Source: Porphyrobacter sp. CACIAM 03H1 (GTDB lineage: Bacteria > Pseudomonadota > Alphaproteobacteria > Sphingomonadales > Sphingomonadaceae). Taken from it: DNA of 64,000 bases. The notes under the pieces are model-generated. The model was not told where the DNA came from. It worked only from the letters and a program-made list of their open reading frames with translations, and ran no database searches. Shown here piece by piece: positions 1-7,614 of the stretch (position 1 is the first letter of the stretch; every line of letters starts with the position of its first letter). The position numbers were made by a program, and so were the translations under genes. The DNA is taken from the NCBI RefSeq assembly GCF_002215495.1, contig NZ_CP021378.1, forward strand, positions 2,232,764 to 2,296,763, given 5' to 3'.

Positions 1-1355
1 CGATCCGCTGCGCGCAGCTCGGGCTCAAGACCGCGATCGTCGAACGCGAGAACCTCGGCGGCATCTGCCTCAACTGGGGCTGCATCCCGACCAAGGCGAT
101 GCTGCGCTCGGCCGAGATCTTCCACTACATGCAGCACGCGGGCGACTACGGCCTCAAGGTTGCCGGGCAGATCGAGGCGGACCTCGCCGCCATCGTCAAG
201 CGCAGCCGCGGGGTGGCCAAGCAGCTCAACCAAGGCGTCACGCACCTGATGAAGAAGAACAAGATCACCGTGCACATGGGGCAGGGGCGGCTGACCGGCC
301 CGACAAGCCTGACGGTGAAGTCGGACAAGGGCGAGGAGCAACTCACCGCCAAGCACATCATTGTCGCCACCGGCGCGCGCGCCCGCGACCTGCCCTTCGC
401 ACCCGCCGACGGCAAGCGCGTGTGGACCTATCGCCACGCCATGACCCCCGGCGAGCTTCCCGCCAAGCTGCTGGTGATCGGATCGGGCGCCATCGGAATC
501 GAATTCGCGAGCTTCTACAACGATCTTGGCAGCGAGGTGACCGTCGTGGAAATGCTCGACCGGATCGTGCCGGTGGAGGATGCCGACGTCTCGACCTTCC
601 TCGAGAAGTCGCTGAAGAAGCAGGGCATCACGATCATGACCGGCGCCGGGGTCGAAGCGATCAAGGTCTCGGACAAGGGCATCACCGCCACCATCAAGGA
701 CAAGGCAGGGTCCAGCACCGCCAGCGACTTCACCCACGTGATCGTCGCCATCGGCATCGTGCCCAATACCGAGAACATCGGCCTCGAAGGCCTTGCCGAC
801 ATGGACCGCGGCTTCATCCAGATCGACCCCTATGGCCGCACCAGGACCAAGGGCCTGTGGGCGATCGGCGATTGCACCCCCGGACCGTGGCTGGCGCACA
901 AGGCGAGCCACGAGGGCGTCACCGCCGCCGAGGCCATTGCGAAGGAACTGGGCAACACCGAGGTCCACCCGCATCCGCTCAACCGCAGCAACATCCCGGG
1001 CTGCACCTATTGCCACCCGCAGGTCGCCTCTGTCGGCCTGACCGAAGCGAGGGCGAAGGAGGCGGGCTACGAGGTCCGCGTCGGCAACTTCCCCTTCATC
1101 GGCAACGGCAAGGCCATCGCGCTCGGCGAGGCGGAGGGCTTCATCAAGACCGTGTTCGACGCGAAGACCGGCGAGCTGCTGGGTGCGCACATGGTCGGCG
1201 CGGAAGTGACCGAGCTGATCCAGGGCTACACCGTCGGCAAGACGCTGGAGACCACCGAGGCCGAACTGATGCAGACCGTCTTCCCGCACCCGACCCTGTC
1301 GGAAATGATGCACGAAAGCGTGCTCGACGCCTACGGGAGGGCGCTGCACTTCTGA
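1..1355 (+). CDS. lpdA: Dihydrolipoyl dehydrogenase (E3), 5' end missing
   Basis: FAD-dependent E3 subunit of 2-oxoacid dehydrogenase complexes; it reoxidises dihydrolipoamide and passes electrons to NAD+. The open frame runs in from the window edge (reading from base 3), so only about 20 N-terminal residues with the first FAD-binding glycines are missing. The redox disulfide GGICLNWGCIPTKA has its cysteines at bases 66-68 and 81-83. An NAD-binding GSGAIGIEFASF segment, the FAD segment ending in AIGDC, and the C-terminal catalytic HPTLSE pair typical of E3 follow. The pdhA/pdhB genes further right lack an adjacent E3, so this copy could serve them, but which complex it belongs to cannot be told without the upstream genes. 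Confidence 0.95.
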   Translation, partial: IRCAQLGLKTAIVERENLGGICLNWGCIPTKAMLRSAEIFHYMQHAGDYGLKVAGQIEADLAAIVKRSRGVAKQLNQGVTHLMKKNKITVHMGQGRLTGPTSLTVKSDKGEEQLTAKHIIVATGARARDLPFAPADGKRVWTYRHAMTPGELPAKLLVIGSGAIGIEFASFYNDLGSEVTVVEMLDRIVPVEDADVSTFLEKSLKKQGITIMTGAGVEAIKVSDKGITATIKDKAGSSTASDFTHVIVAIGIVPNTENIGLEGLADMDRGFIQIDPYGRTRTKGLWAIGDCTPGPWLAHKASHEGVTAAEAIAKELGNTEVHPHPLNRSNIPGCTYCHPQVASVGLTEARAKEAGYEVRVGNFPFIGNGKAIALGEAEGFIKTVFDAKTGELLGAHMVGAEVTELIQGYTVGKTLETTEAELMQTVFPHPTLSEMMHESVLDAYGRALHF

Positions 1356-1368
1356 CGAAAGGACCCGC

Positions 1369-2223
1369 ATGGCCGAAAGCGCACCCGATGCCCTGAAGGG
1401 CGAGGACTGGGCCGGCGAGATGGGCGAGCGCTGGCTCGCCAGCCTCGACCGTTTCGAGGGCATGATCGCCCCCATCGGGGCCGCGCTGCTGGCCCGCGCG
1501 GACTACCGCGCCGGCGAAAGGGTGCTCGATCTCGGTTGCGGGGGCGGGGCGACGACGCTCGCGATTGCCGAGGCTGTCGGCCCGGAAGGTGCGGCGGTCG
1601 GGCTCGACATCGCGCCGATGCTGGTCGAGGCCGCCACCCGCCGCGCCGCCGATGCGCACAGCACCGCGCGCTTCGTCTGCGCCGACGCCGCCACTGCCAC
1701 GCTGGACGAGCCGCCCTTCGACCGGCTGTTCTCGCGCTTCGGATCGATGTTCTTCGCCGAACCCGTGGCGGCCTTCGCCAACATCAAGGCCATGCTGAAG
1801 CCGGGGGCGCGGATCGACCTCGCCGTCTGGGCGCACCCGCGCGACAATGCGTGGATGATGGAGGTCATGGGCGTGGTGCGCGCCCATGTCGAGGTGCCGA
1901 CCGCCATCCCCCGCGCACCCGGTCCCTTCGCCTTCGAGGATCTGGATTACCTCGCCGAGGTGCTGTCCGGCGCCGGTTTCGGCGGGATGACCGTGGAGGC
2001 CTACGAGGGCCAGCAGCCGGTCGGCGGCCCCGGTGCGAGCGCGTCCGAGGCGACCGACTTCGTCCTCGCCTCGATGGCCGCAGGACGCATCCTCGCCGAG
2101 CAGGGCGAGAGCGTGCTGGCGGCGGCACGGGCCGATCTGGAAGCCATGTTCGCCCGCCATCATCGCGCGGGCGAGGGGGTCATGCTGGCCTGCAAGGCAT
2201 GGCTGGTGAGTGCCAGCGCCTGA
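1369..2223 (+). CDS. Class I SAM-dependent methyltransferase
   Basis: A 284-residue protein with the Rossmann methyltransferase motif I VLDLGCGGGATTLAIA around residue 48, an acidic motif II (GLDIAPM) and a post-motif region typical of the Methyltransf_11/25 families. The substrate is unknown. It starts 13 bases after lpdA behind an AAAGGA ribosome-binding site, so it is probably cotranscribed with lpdA. No membrane segment or signal peptide is visible. Related alphaproteobacterial proteins are usually annotated only as class I methyltransferases, and nothing in the sequence narrows this down to a small-molecule, quinone or protein substrate. Confidence 0.85.
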   Translation: MAESAPDALKGEDWAGEMGERWLASLDRFEGMIAPIGAALLARADYRAGERVLDLGCGGGATTLAIAEAVGPEGAAVGLDIAPMLVEAATRRAADAHSTARFVCADAATATLDEPPFDRLFSRFGSMFFAEPVAAFANIKAMLKPGARIDLAVWAHPRDNAWMMEVMGVVRAHVEVPTAIPRAPGPFAFEDLDYLAEVLSGAGFGGMTVEAYEGQQPVGGPGASASEATDFVLASMAAGRILAEQGESVLAAARADLEAMFARHHRAGEGVMLACKAWLVSASA

Positions 2224-2278
2224 GCCGTACAGGCACGCCGCCTTGCGCGAGTTTCTAACATAGGTAAGTATTCGGTGC

Positions 2279-3445
2279 GTGACCGTCATCGCGCCCGATC
2301 TTTCCGACCGCATCGCTGCCGCCGACCGCGCGCTTGCGGGCGGCAACCTCGCCGAGGCGCGGCACATCCTCGAGGAGGCGGTGCGGCGCGATCCACCGAC
2401 CCCCGATTTCTGGCAGCGGCTTGCGACCGTCAGGAAAATGGCCGGCGCAACCGGCCTCGCGATCGAGGCGATCGACCGGGCACTTGCGCTTGCGCCGCTC
2501 GATTTCGTGAACCTGCTGATGCGCGCGCACCTGCTCGACGGCGCGGGCCACCCCGAGGCTGGGGAAGCCTATGGCCGCGCCCTCGCGCAGCCGCGCCCCG
2601 ATCCGCTGCCGCCGATGTTCCAGCGCACCCTCGCGCGGGCCGAGGCGCTGTGGGCCGCCCACCAGCGCGACATGACGGCGCGCCTCGCCGGGGCGGTCGA
2701 GGCAAGCGGCGCCGACCTGACGCCCGCCGAGCGCGCCCGTGCGGAACGCTTCGCCAGCAACATCGCGCGCACCACGCGGCCTTACCATTCCGAGCCGACC
2801 CACTTTGCCTGGCCGGGCCTTCGCGAGGCCGAGTTCCATCATCGCGCCGCCTTCCCCTGGCTGGAGGAACTCGAGGCGCTGACCCCCGTCATCCGCGCCG
2901 AGATGGACGCCGTGGCGAACGCGCCCGCAGCGGCGCTCGTGCCCTACGTCAACTATGCCGACAGCGAGCCGCTCGCCCAGTGGCGCGATCTCAACCACAA
3001 CCGCGATTGGACCGCGATCCATCTGATCGAGCGCGGCGAAGCGGTGACCGCCAACACTGCGCATTGCCCCGTGACGATGGACTTCCTCGCGCGGATGGAT
3101 CAGCCGCGGATCGCGGGCTGCGCGGCGAACGCGATGTTCTCGCTGCTCGCCCCGCGCACGCATATTCCGCCCCATGTCGGCGTCGCCAATTTCCGGCTCC
3201 TGTGTCACCTGCCCCTGATCGTGCCGAACCGCTGCTGGTTCAGGGTCGGCGCTGAAACCCGCGATTTTGCCGAAGGGCAGGCATGGGTGTTCGACGACAC
3301 CATCGAGCACGAAGCCATGAACGAGACCGACGCCTTGCGGGTGATCCTGATCTTCGACCTGTGGCACCCGGACCTGTCGCCCGCCGAGCGCAGCGCGATA
3401 CAGGCGGCGGTGAGCGCGGCGGCGATGCCGGTGGGGGCGCTATAG
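2279..3445 (+). CDS. TPR-aspartyl/asparaginyl beta-hydroxylase fusion
   Basis: A 388-residue protein beginning at GTG. Roughly residues 1-110 look like tetratricopeptide helices (alternating Ala/Leu-rich pairs). The C-terminal half matches the AspH family (PF05118), Fe(II)/2-oxoglutarate oxygenases that hydroxylate Asp/Asn side chains. Candidate iron ligands are H299 in PPHVG and H344 in EHEAMN, and an RVILIFDLWHP strand closes the double-stranded beta-helix, with the Arg as the likely 2-oxoglutarate contact. There is no signal peptide, so it should be cytoplasmic. The target protein is unknown. It stands between a methyltransferase and tRNA-Ser with no informative neighbour. Confidence 0.85.
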   Translation: MTVIAPDLSDRIAAADRALAGGNLAEARHILEEAVRRDPPTPDFWQRLATVRKMAGATGLAIEAIDRALALAPLDFVNLLMRAHLLDGAGHPEAGEAYGRALAQPRPDPLPPMFQRTLARAEALWAAHQRDMTARLAGAVEASGADLTPAERARAERFASNIARTTRPYHSEPTHFAWPGLREAEFHHRAAFPWLEELEALTPVIRAEMDAVANAPAAALVPYVNYADSEPLAQWRDLNHNRDWTAIHLIERGEAVTANTAHCPVTMDFLARMDQPRIAGCAANAMFSLLAPRTHIPPHVGVANFRLLCHLPLIVPNRCWFRVGAETRDFAEGQAWVFDDTIEHEAMNETDALRVILIFDLWHPDLSPAERSAIQAAVSAAAMPVGAL

Positions 3446-3449
3446 GTAC

Positions 3450-3539
3450 TGGCGGACAGGGTGGGATTCGAACCCACGGTAGGCTTGCACCTACGGCGGT
3501 TTTCAAGACCGCTGCCTTAAACCACTCGGCCACCTGTCC
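3450..3539 (-). tRNA. tRNA-Ser(UGA)
   Basis: A 90-nt cloverleaf on the minus strand. The acceptor strand GGACAGG pairs with CCTGTCC, followed by discriminator G and an encoded CCA. The anticodon loop CTTGAAA gives anticodon UGA (complement of bases 3503-3505). A long variable arm, characteristic of serine tRNAs, lies before the TTCGAAT T-loop. Confidence 0.97.
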
Positions 3540-3617
3540 TATGCCGCAGTCGGCTAGCGCCGAACGGCGGTATTGTCACCTGCGGTGACGTCTCCGGCGC
3601 TGGCGCGCCTCCGGCTC

Positions 3618-3653
3618 CAAGACCGCTGCCTTAAACCACTCGGCCACCTGTCC
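3618..3653 (-). repeat. Partial duplicate of the tRNA-Ser 5' half
   Basis: 36 bases identical to 3504-3539 of the neighbouring tRNA-Ser gene, in the same orientation and offset by 114 bp. The copy covers the acceptor 5' strand, D-arm and anticodon 5' stem, and loses identity inside the anticodon. It has no T-arm or 3' acceptor strand, so it cannot make a tRNA. It could be a leftover of an element that once recombined in the anticodon region, or simply a decayed gene duplication. Confidence 0.9.
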
Positions 3654-3744
3654 GGTGAATCGCCCCTAGCCACACTCGGACCGCAAGTCATCCCCAGTTC
3701 GGTTGTTGGGAATTCAGCCAAGGTGTGACACCTTGCCGAACATC

Positions 3745-4794
3745 ATGATTCCCCGTCTGCTTCCCCTTGCCGCGCTCGCCCTTGCCCTGTCTGCCACGCT
3801 CGGCGCGCCGCCGGTCTCGGCGCCGGCTGCGGCGCAGGTCAGCCGCGACGGGGTGCCCTTCGATGCCTATCTCGAACTGCTCAAGGCCCGCGCCCGGGGG
3901 GAGGGCGTGTCGGAGGCCACCATCGAGCGCATGACCGCCGGGCTCACGCCCAATCCGCGGGTGATCGCGCTCGACAACAATCAGCCCGGTAGCGCGACGA
4001 CGCGAGGCTATCCGCCGATGTCGAACTACATCGCCACCCATGTCGATGCCGCGCGGATCGGCGGCGGACGGGCGGTCTGGCGCCAGCAACAGGGGACGCT
4101 CGCGGCGATCGAGGCGCGCTACGGCGTGCCGGGGCCGATCATCGTCGCGATCTTCGGCCACGAGACCAGCTACGGCCGGGTGAAGGGCGACTTCGATCTC
4201 GCCCGCAGCCTCGCGACGCTGGCGTGGGAAGGGCGCCGCCGCGAGCTCTTCGCCGGCGAGTTCGTCGCGCTGATGAAGATCGCCGAGAAGGGCTACGACC
4301 GCTCGCAGCTGGTCGGATCCTATGCCGGGGCTTTCGGCAATCCGCAGTTCCTCCCCAGCGTCTACCTGCGCCTCGCCACCGACGGCGACGGGGACGGGCG
4401 AGCGGACATCTTCACCAACCGCGCCGACACCTTCGCCTCGATCGCCAACTACTTCCGCGATGCCGGGTGGCGGACGGGCCAGCCCTGGGGCGTGCGGGCG
4501 AGCGTGCCCGCAGGCTTCGACGTCTCGCGCTACCGCACGCGGCTGGTCTCGCCGGTGTGCCCGCGGGTGCACGAACGGCTCAGCCGCTGGATGACCGTGG
4601 GCGAGTGGCGCGCCGCGGGCGTGGTCGCGCAAGGGGGGCTGGCCGATGACGTCATGGTGTCGTTCTTCCAGCCCGATGGCCCCGGCACCCCGGCCTGGCT
4701 GCTCACCGGCAATTACCGCGCGATCCTCGAATACAACTGTTCGAGCTATTATGCGCTGAGCGTGGGTCTGCTCGCCGACGAAATCGTGAACTGA
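3745..4794 (+). CDS. Lytic murein transglycosylase (MltB/SLT_2 type)
   Basis: A 349-residue exported peptidoglycan lytic transglycosylase that cleaves the MurNAc-GlcNAc bond with formation of 1,6-anhydroMurNAc. The ATG chosen begins a clear signal peptide (MIPRLLPLAALALALSATLG, then APAAAQ); an in-frame ATG 42 bases upstream would put charged residues in front of it and is less likely. The catalytic acid is E140 in GHETSYG. The DGDGDGRADIF and FASIANYF segments are typical of the MltB-like domain. There is no lipobox, so a soluble periplasmic form is likely. It is followed after 50 bases by a DD-carboxypeptidase gene, which makes a cell-wall remodelling pair. Confidence 0.92.
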   Translation: MIPRLLPLAALALALSATLGAPPVSAPAAAQVSRDGVPFDAYLELLKARARGEGVSEATIERMTAGLTPNPRVIALDNNQPGSATTRGYPPMSNYIATHVDAARIGGGRAVWRQQQGTLAAIEARYGVPGPIIVAIFGHETSYGRVKGDFDLARSLATLAWEGRRRELFAGEFVALMKIAEKGYDRSQLVGSYAGAFGNPQFLPSVYLRLATDGDGDGRADIFTNRADTFASIANYFRDAGWRTGQPWGVRASVPAGFDVSRYRTRLVSPVCPRVHERLSRWMTVGEWRAAGVVAQGGLADDVMVSFFQPDGPGTPAWLLTGNYRAILEYNCSSYYALSVGLLADEIVN

Positions 4795-4844
4795 TCCGTC
4801 CCGCCGCCTCGCCAAGCGGGAAGGGCACGGGTATAGCAGCCCGC

Positions 4845-6032
4845 GTGATGCCCCCCTTCCGTGTGCGCCCGGCGCTTCGTCTGCTTGCCCTCGTCCTTGC
4901 CGCTGCCGCACTGCCGGCGCGCGCGCTGGTGCCCGATCCGGGCGCGGTCCCGCCCGCGGTGCCCACCGCCGCCGAGGCGCCCGTCGCGCTGCTGGTGGAT
5001 CTGGGGAGCGGACAGATCCTCCACGCCCGCGCCCCCGACCGGCGCTTCATGCCGGCCTCGGTGACGAAGGTGATGACGCTCTACCTCGCCTTCGAACTGA
5101 TCGAGGCGGGGCGGCTCGATCCGGCGCAAGTCTTCGTCATGAGCCCCGCCATCGCGCGCGAGTGGCGGCGCAAGGGTTCGACCATGTTCCTCGACGCAGG
5201 CGAGCAGGTGCGGGTCGACGACCTGCTGCTCGGCATCGCCAATGTCTCGGCCAATGACGGGGCGGCGGTGCTGGCCGAGGGCCAGGCGGGTTCGGTCGCG
5301 GCCTGGACCGCGGCGATGAACCGCACCGCGCTCGGACTCGGGATGACGGGGAGCCATTTCGCCAGCCCCAACGGCTGGCCCGACGAGGGCAGGACGTTCA
5401 CCACTGCGAGCGATCTCGTGGCGCTCGCCCGGGCGATGATCACGCGGCATCCGGACAAGTTCGGCTACTACATCGGCCGCAGCGGGTTCGACTACAAGGG
5501 CATCGCGCAGGTCAATCACGACCCGATGATCGGCCGGGTCGCCGGGGCCGACGGGATCAAGACCGGCTTCACCAACGAGGCGGGCTTCTCCTACCTCGGC
5601 ACTGCCCGGCGCGACGGGCAGCGGCTGGTGCTGGTGCTCGCCGGGGTCGAGAACGGGCGGCTGCGGGCGCGACTGGCCAAGGCCTATGTCGAATGGGGGT
5701 TCACCGCCTTCGACCGCCGGCAACTCTTCGCGCCGGGGGCGGTGGTGGGCGAGGCCCGCGTGCAGGACGGCGATGTGCGCAGCATCGCGCTGAGGGCGGC
5801 CGGGCCAGTCACGATCAACCTGCCCAAGGGCAGCGACGCGCGGCTTGCCGCAACGATCCGCTACGACGGCCCCCTGCGCGCGCCGATCGCGGCGGGGCAG
5901 GAGGTGGCGGTGCTCGAGGTGACCGCCCGCGGCGTCGCTCCGGCGCGCATCCCGCTCTATGCCGCGGCCCCGGTCGGCAAGGCCGGCCCGCTCGACCGGA
6001 TCGTCAACGCGGTCGCGGGGATCTTCTCGTGA
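4845..6032 (+). CDS. D-alanyl-D-alanine carboxypeptidase (DacA/DacF type)
   Basis: A low-molecular-weight penicillin-binding protein (peptidase S11) that trims the terminal D-Ala from peptidoglycan pentapeptides. About 395 residues, with an N-terminal signal peptide (LALVLAAAALPARA). The active-site triad of motifs is present: SxxK as SVTK (S72, K75), SxN as SAN, and KTG (K239). A beta-rich PBP5 C-terminal domain follows, with a hydrophobic/amphipathic end (IVNAVAGIF) suited to membrane anchoring. The first in-frame start is GTG, immediately followed by an ATG codon that could equally be used. The stop overlaps the GTG start of tmk. Confidence 0.93.
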   Translation: MMPPFRVRPALRLLALVLAAAALPARALVPDPGAVPPAVPTAAEAPVALLVDLGSGQILHARAPDRRFMPASVTKVMTLYLAFELIEAGRLDPAQVFVMSPAIAREWRRKGSTMFLDAGEQVRVDDLLLGIANVSANDGAAVLAEGQAGSVAAWTAAMNRTALGLGMTGSHFASPNGWPDEGRTFTTASDLVALARAMITRHPDKFGYYIGRSGFDYKGIAQVNHDPMIGRVAGADGIKTGFTNEAGFSYLGTARRDGQRLVLVLAGVENGRLRARLAKAYVEWGFTAFDRRQLFAPGAVVGEARVQDGDVRSIALRAAGPVTINLPKGSDARLAATIRYDGPLRAPIAAGQEVAVLEVTARGVAPARIPLYAAAPVGKAGPLDRIVNAVAGIFS

Positions 6033-6661
6033 GCGCCGTGCGGGGCAGGTTCATCGCCTTCGAGGGCGGGGAGGGGGCGGGCAAGTCGACTCAGGCCCGG
6101 CTGCTCGCTACGGCGCTCGAGGCGCGCGGGCTTCCGGTCGTCGTCACCCGCGAGCCGGGAGGAACCCCGGGCGCCGAGGCGATCCGCCAGCTCCTGCTCG
6201 CGCCTCCGGGCGAGGGCTGGCCGGCCGAGGCCGAGGCCCTGCTCTTCGCCGCCGCCCGCGCCGATCATGTCGCGCACCTGATCCGCCCCGCGCTCCAACG
6301 CGGGGCGTGGGTGATCTGCGATCGCTTCGTCGATTCGAGCCGCGCCTACCAGGGCGGGGCAGGGGGCCTCGGCGACGAGGCGATCACCGCGCTCCACGCC
6401 TTCGGCAGCGGGGGCCTGCGCCCCGACCGGGTGATCCTGCTGGAGGGTGACGAGGCCGCCCTCGGCGCCCGCCTAGCCGCGCGCGGGGTCGAGGCCGACG
6501 CGATCGAGGGCCGGCCTGCCGCCTATCACCGCGCCGTCGCCGCCGCCTTCCGCACCCTCGCCGAGGCCGACCCGAAAGGTTTCGCGCGCCTCGACGCGAT
6601 CGGCTCGCCCGAGGCGGTCCACGCGCGCATCCTCGCCGCGATCTCGGATCTTCTGCCGTGA
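6029..6661 (+). CDS. tmk: Thymidylate kinase
   Basis: dTMP + ATP to dTDP + ADP, an essential step of dTTP synthesis. The 210-residue protein has the P-loop GGEGAGKST (K19), the DR(F/Y) motif in CDRFVDSSRAYQG, and a short lid region. The start is a GTG that overlaps the previous stop by four bases (GTGA); the open frame continues far upstream, but the extension is not family-like. The end overlaps the holB start in the same way, so dacA-like gene, tmk, holB, metG and tatD look translationally coupled. The tmk-holB pairing is common in bacteria. Confidence 0.96.
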   Translation: MSAVRGRFIAFEGGEGAGKSTQARLLATALEARGLPVVVTREPGGTPGAEAIRQLLLAPPGEGWPAEAEALLFAAARADHVAHLIRPALQRGAWVICDRFVDSSRAYQGGAGGLGDEAITALHAFGSGGLRPDRVILLEGDEAALGARLAARGVEADAIEGRPAAYHRAVAAAFRTLAEADPKGFARLDAIGSPEAVHARILAAISDLLP

Positions 6662-7614
6662 CGAACTGGCCCAACCACGCCGAGGCCTGGCGCGCCTGGC
6701 GCGACGCGCTGGGCGGCGAGCGGATGCATCACGGCTGGCTGCTGGCGGGCAAGGCCGGCCTCGGCAAGCGGGACTTCGCAATGGCCGCCGCGCGCGAGCT
6801 GGTCGCCGAACCGGGGGTGCCGCAACCGGCTGGCGACCATCCCGACATCATAACGCTCACCTACGGCCCCAAGGACGACAAGGCCGAGCGCGCCGCCGCC
6901 GAGGGCAAGCCGTTCGAGCTCGCCCGCTCGATCCGCATCAAGCAGATCCGCGCGATGCAGCGCCGCCTCGTCACCCGCCCGACCCTCGGCACCCGCCGAG
7001 CGATCATCATCGATCCGGCCGACGACATGGAAAAGTCCGCCGCCAACGCGCTGCTCAAGAGCCTCGAGGAGCCGCCGGCAGGCACCTTCTTCCTGCTCGT
7101 CACCCACCGCCCCGCGCGGCTGCTGCCGACGATCCGCTCGCGCTGTCGCACGCTGCGCTTCCCGGTGCTGAGCGACAGCCAGCTCGCAGCGATGCTGGCG
7201 GAGGCGGGGCTGACCCCCGACCCGCAGGCGATCGCCGCGGCCGAGGGCTCCTTCGGCGCGGCGCTGCGCTTTGCCGAGGAGGATCTCGCGCCTGTCGCCC
7301 GCGTGATATCGGGCCTGCTGGCAGGCGGCGACAACGGCATGACCGGGCGCGGGGAACTCGCCCGCTTGATCGGCCCGCGCGCCTCGCGCGAAAGGGTGCA
7401 GGCGGTGCTCGACCTCGCCCAGTCGCTCGCCGCGCGCGCCGCCCGCGCCGCCGAGGATCACGACCGCCGCGCCCGGCTGGTGGAGACCCACGCCGCGCTG
7501 GTCGCGCTTGCGGTCGAGGCGCCAACGGCCAATTTCGATCCCGCCATGCTTCCCTTCGAGATCGGCAGCTTGCTTGTCGCCGCCGCCCCCGCTAGCGAAC
7601 CGGCCCATGGCTGA
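6658..7614 (+). CDS. holB: DNA polymerase III delta' subunit
   Basis: Clamp-loader subunit of the replicative polymerase, an AAA+ protein of 318 residues. Visible features are a degenerate P-loop (GKAGLGKR), the sensor-like SANALLKSLEEPP segment near residue 125 that is highly conserved in delta'/gamma subunits, and the LVTHRPARLLPTIRSRC segment with the SRC motif. The four-cysteine zinc module of enterobacterial delta' is not seen at its usual place after the P-loop. GTG start overlapping tmk; its end overlaps the metG start by eight bases. Confidence 0.93.
   Translation: MTNWPNHAEAWRAWRDALGGERMHHGWLLAGKAGLGKRDFAMAAARELVAEPGVPQPAGDHPDIITLTYGPKDDKAERAAAEGKPFELARSIRIKQIRAMQRRLVTRPTLGTRRAIIIDPADDMEKSAANALLKSLEEPPAGTFFLLVTHRPARLLPTIRSRCRTLRFPVLSDSQLAAMLAEAGLTPDPQAIAAAEGSFGAALRFAEEDLAPVARVISGLLAGGDNGMTGRGELARLIGPRASRERVQAVLDLAQSLAARAARAAEDHDRRARLVETHAALVALAVEAPTANFDPAMLPFEIGSLLVAAAPASEPAHG

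Noticed and set aside
3618..3653. A second tRNA-Ser gene
   Set aside because: Only the 5' half is present; no variable arm, T-arm or 3' acceptor strand.
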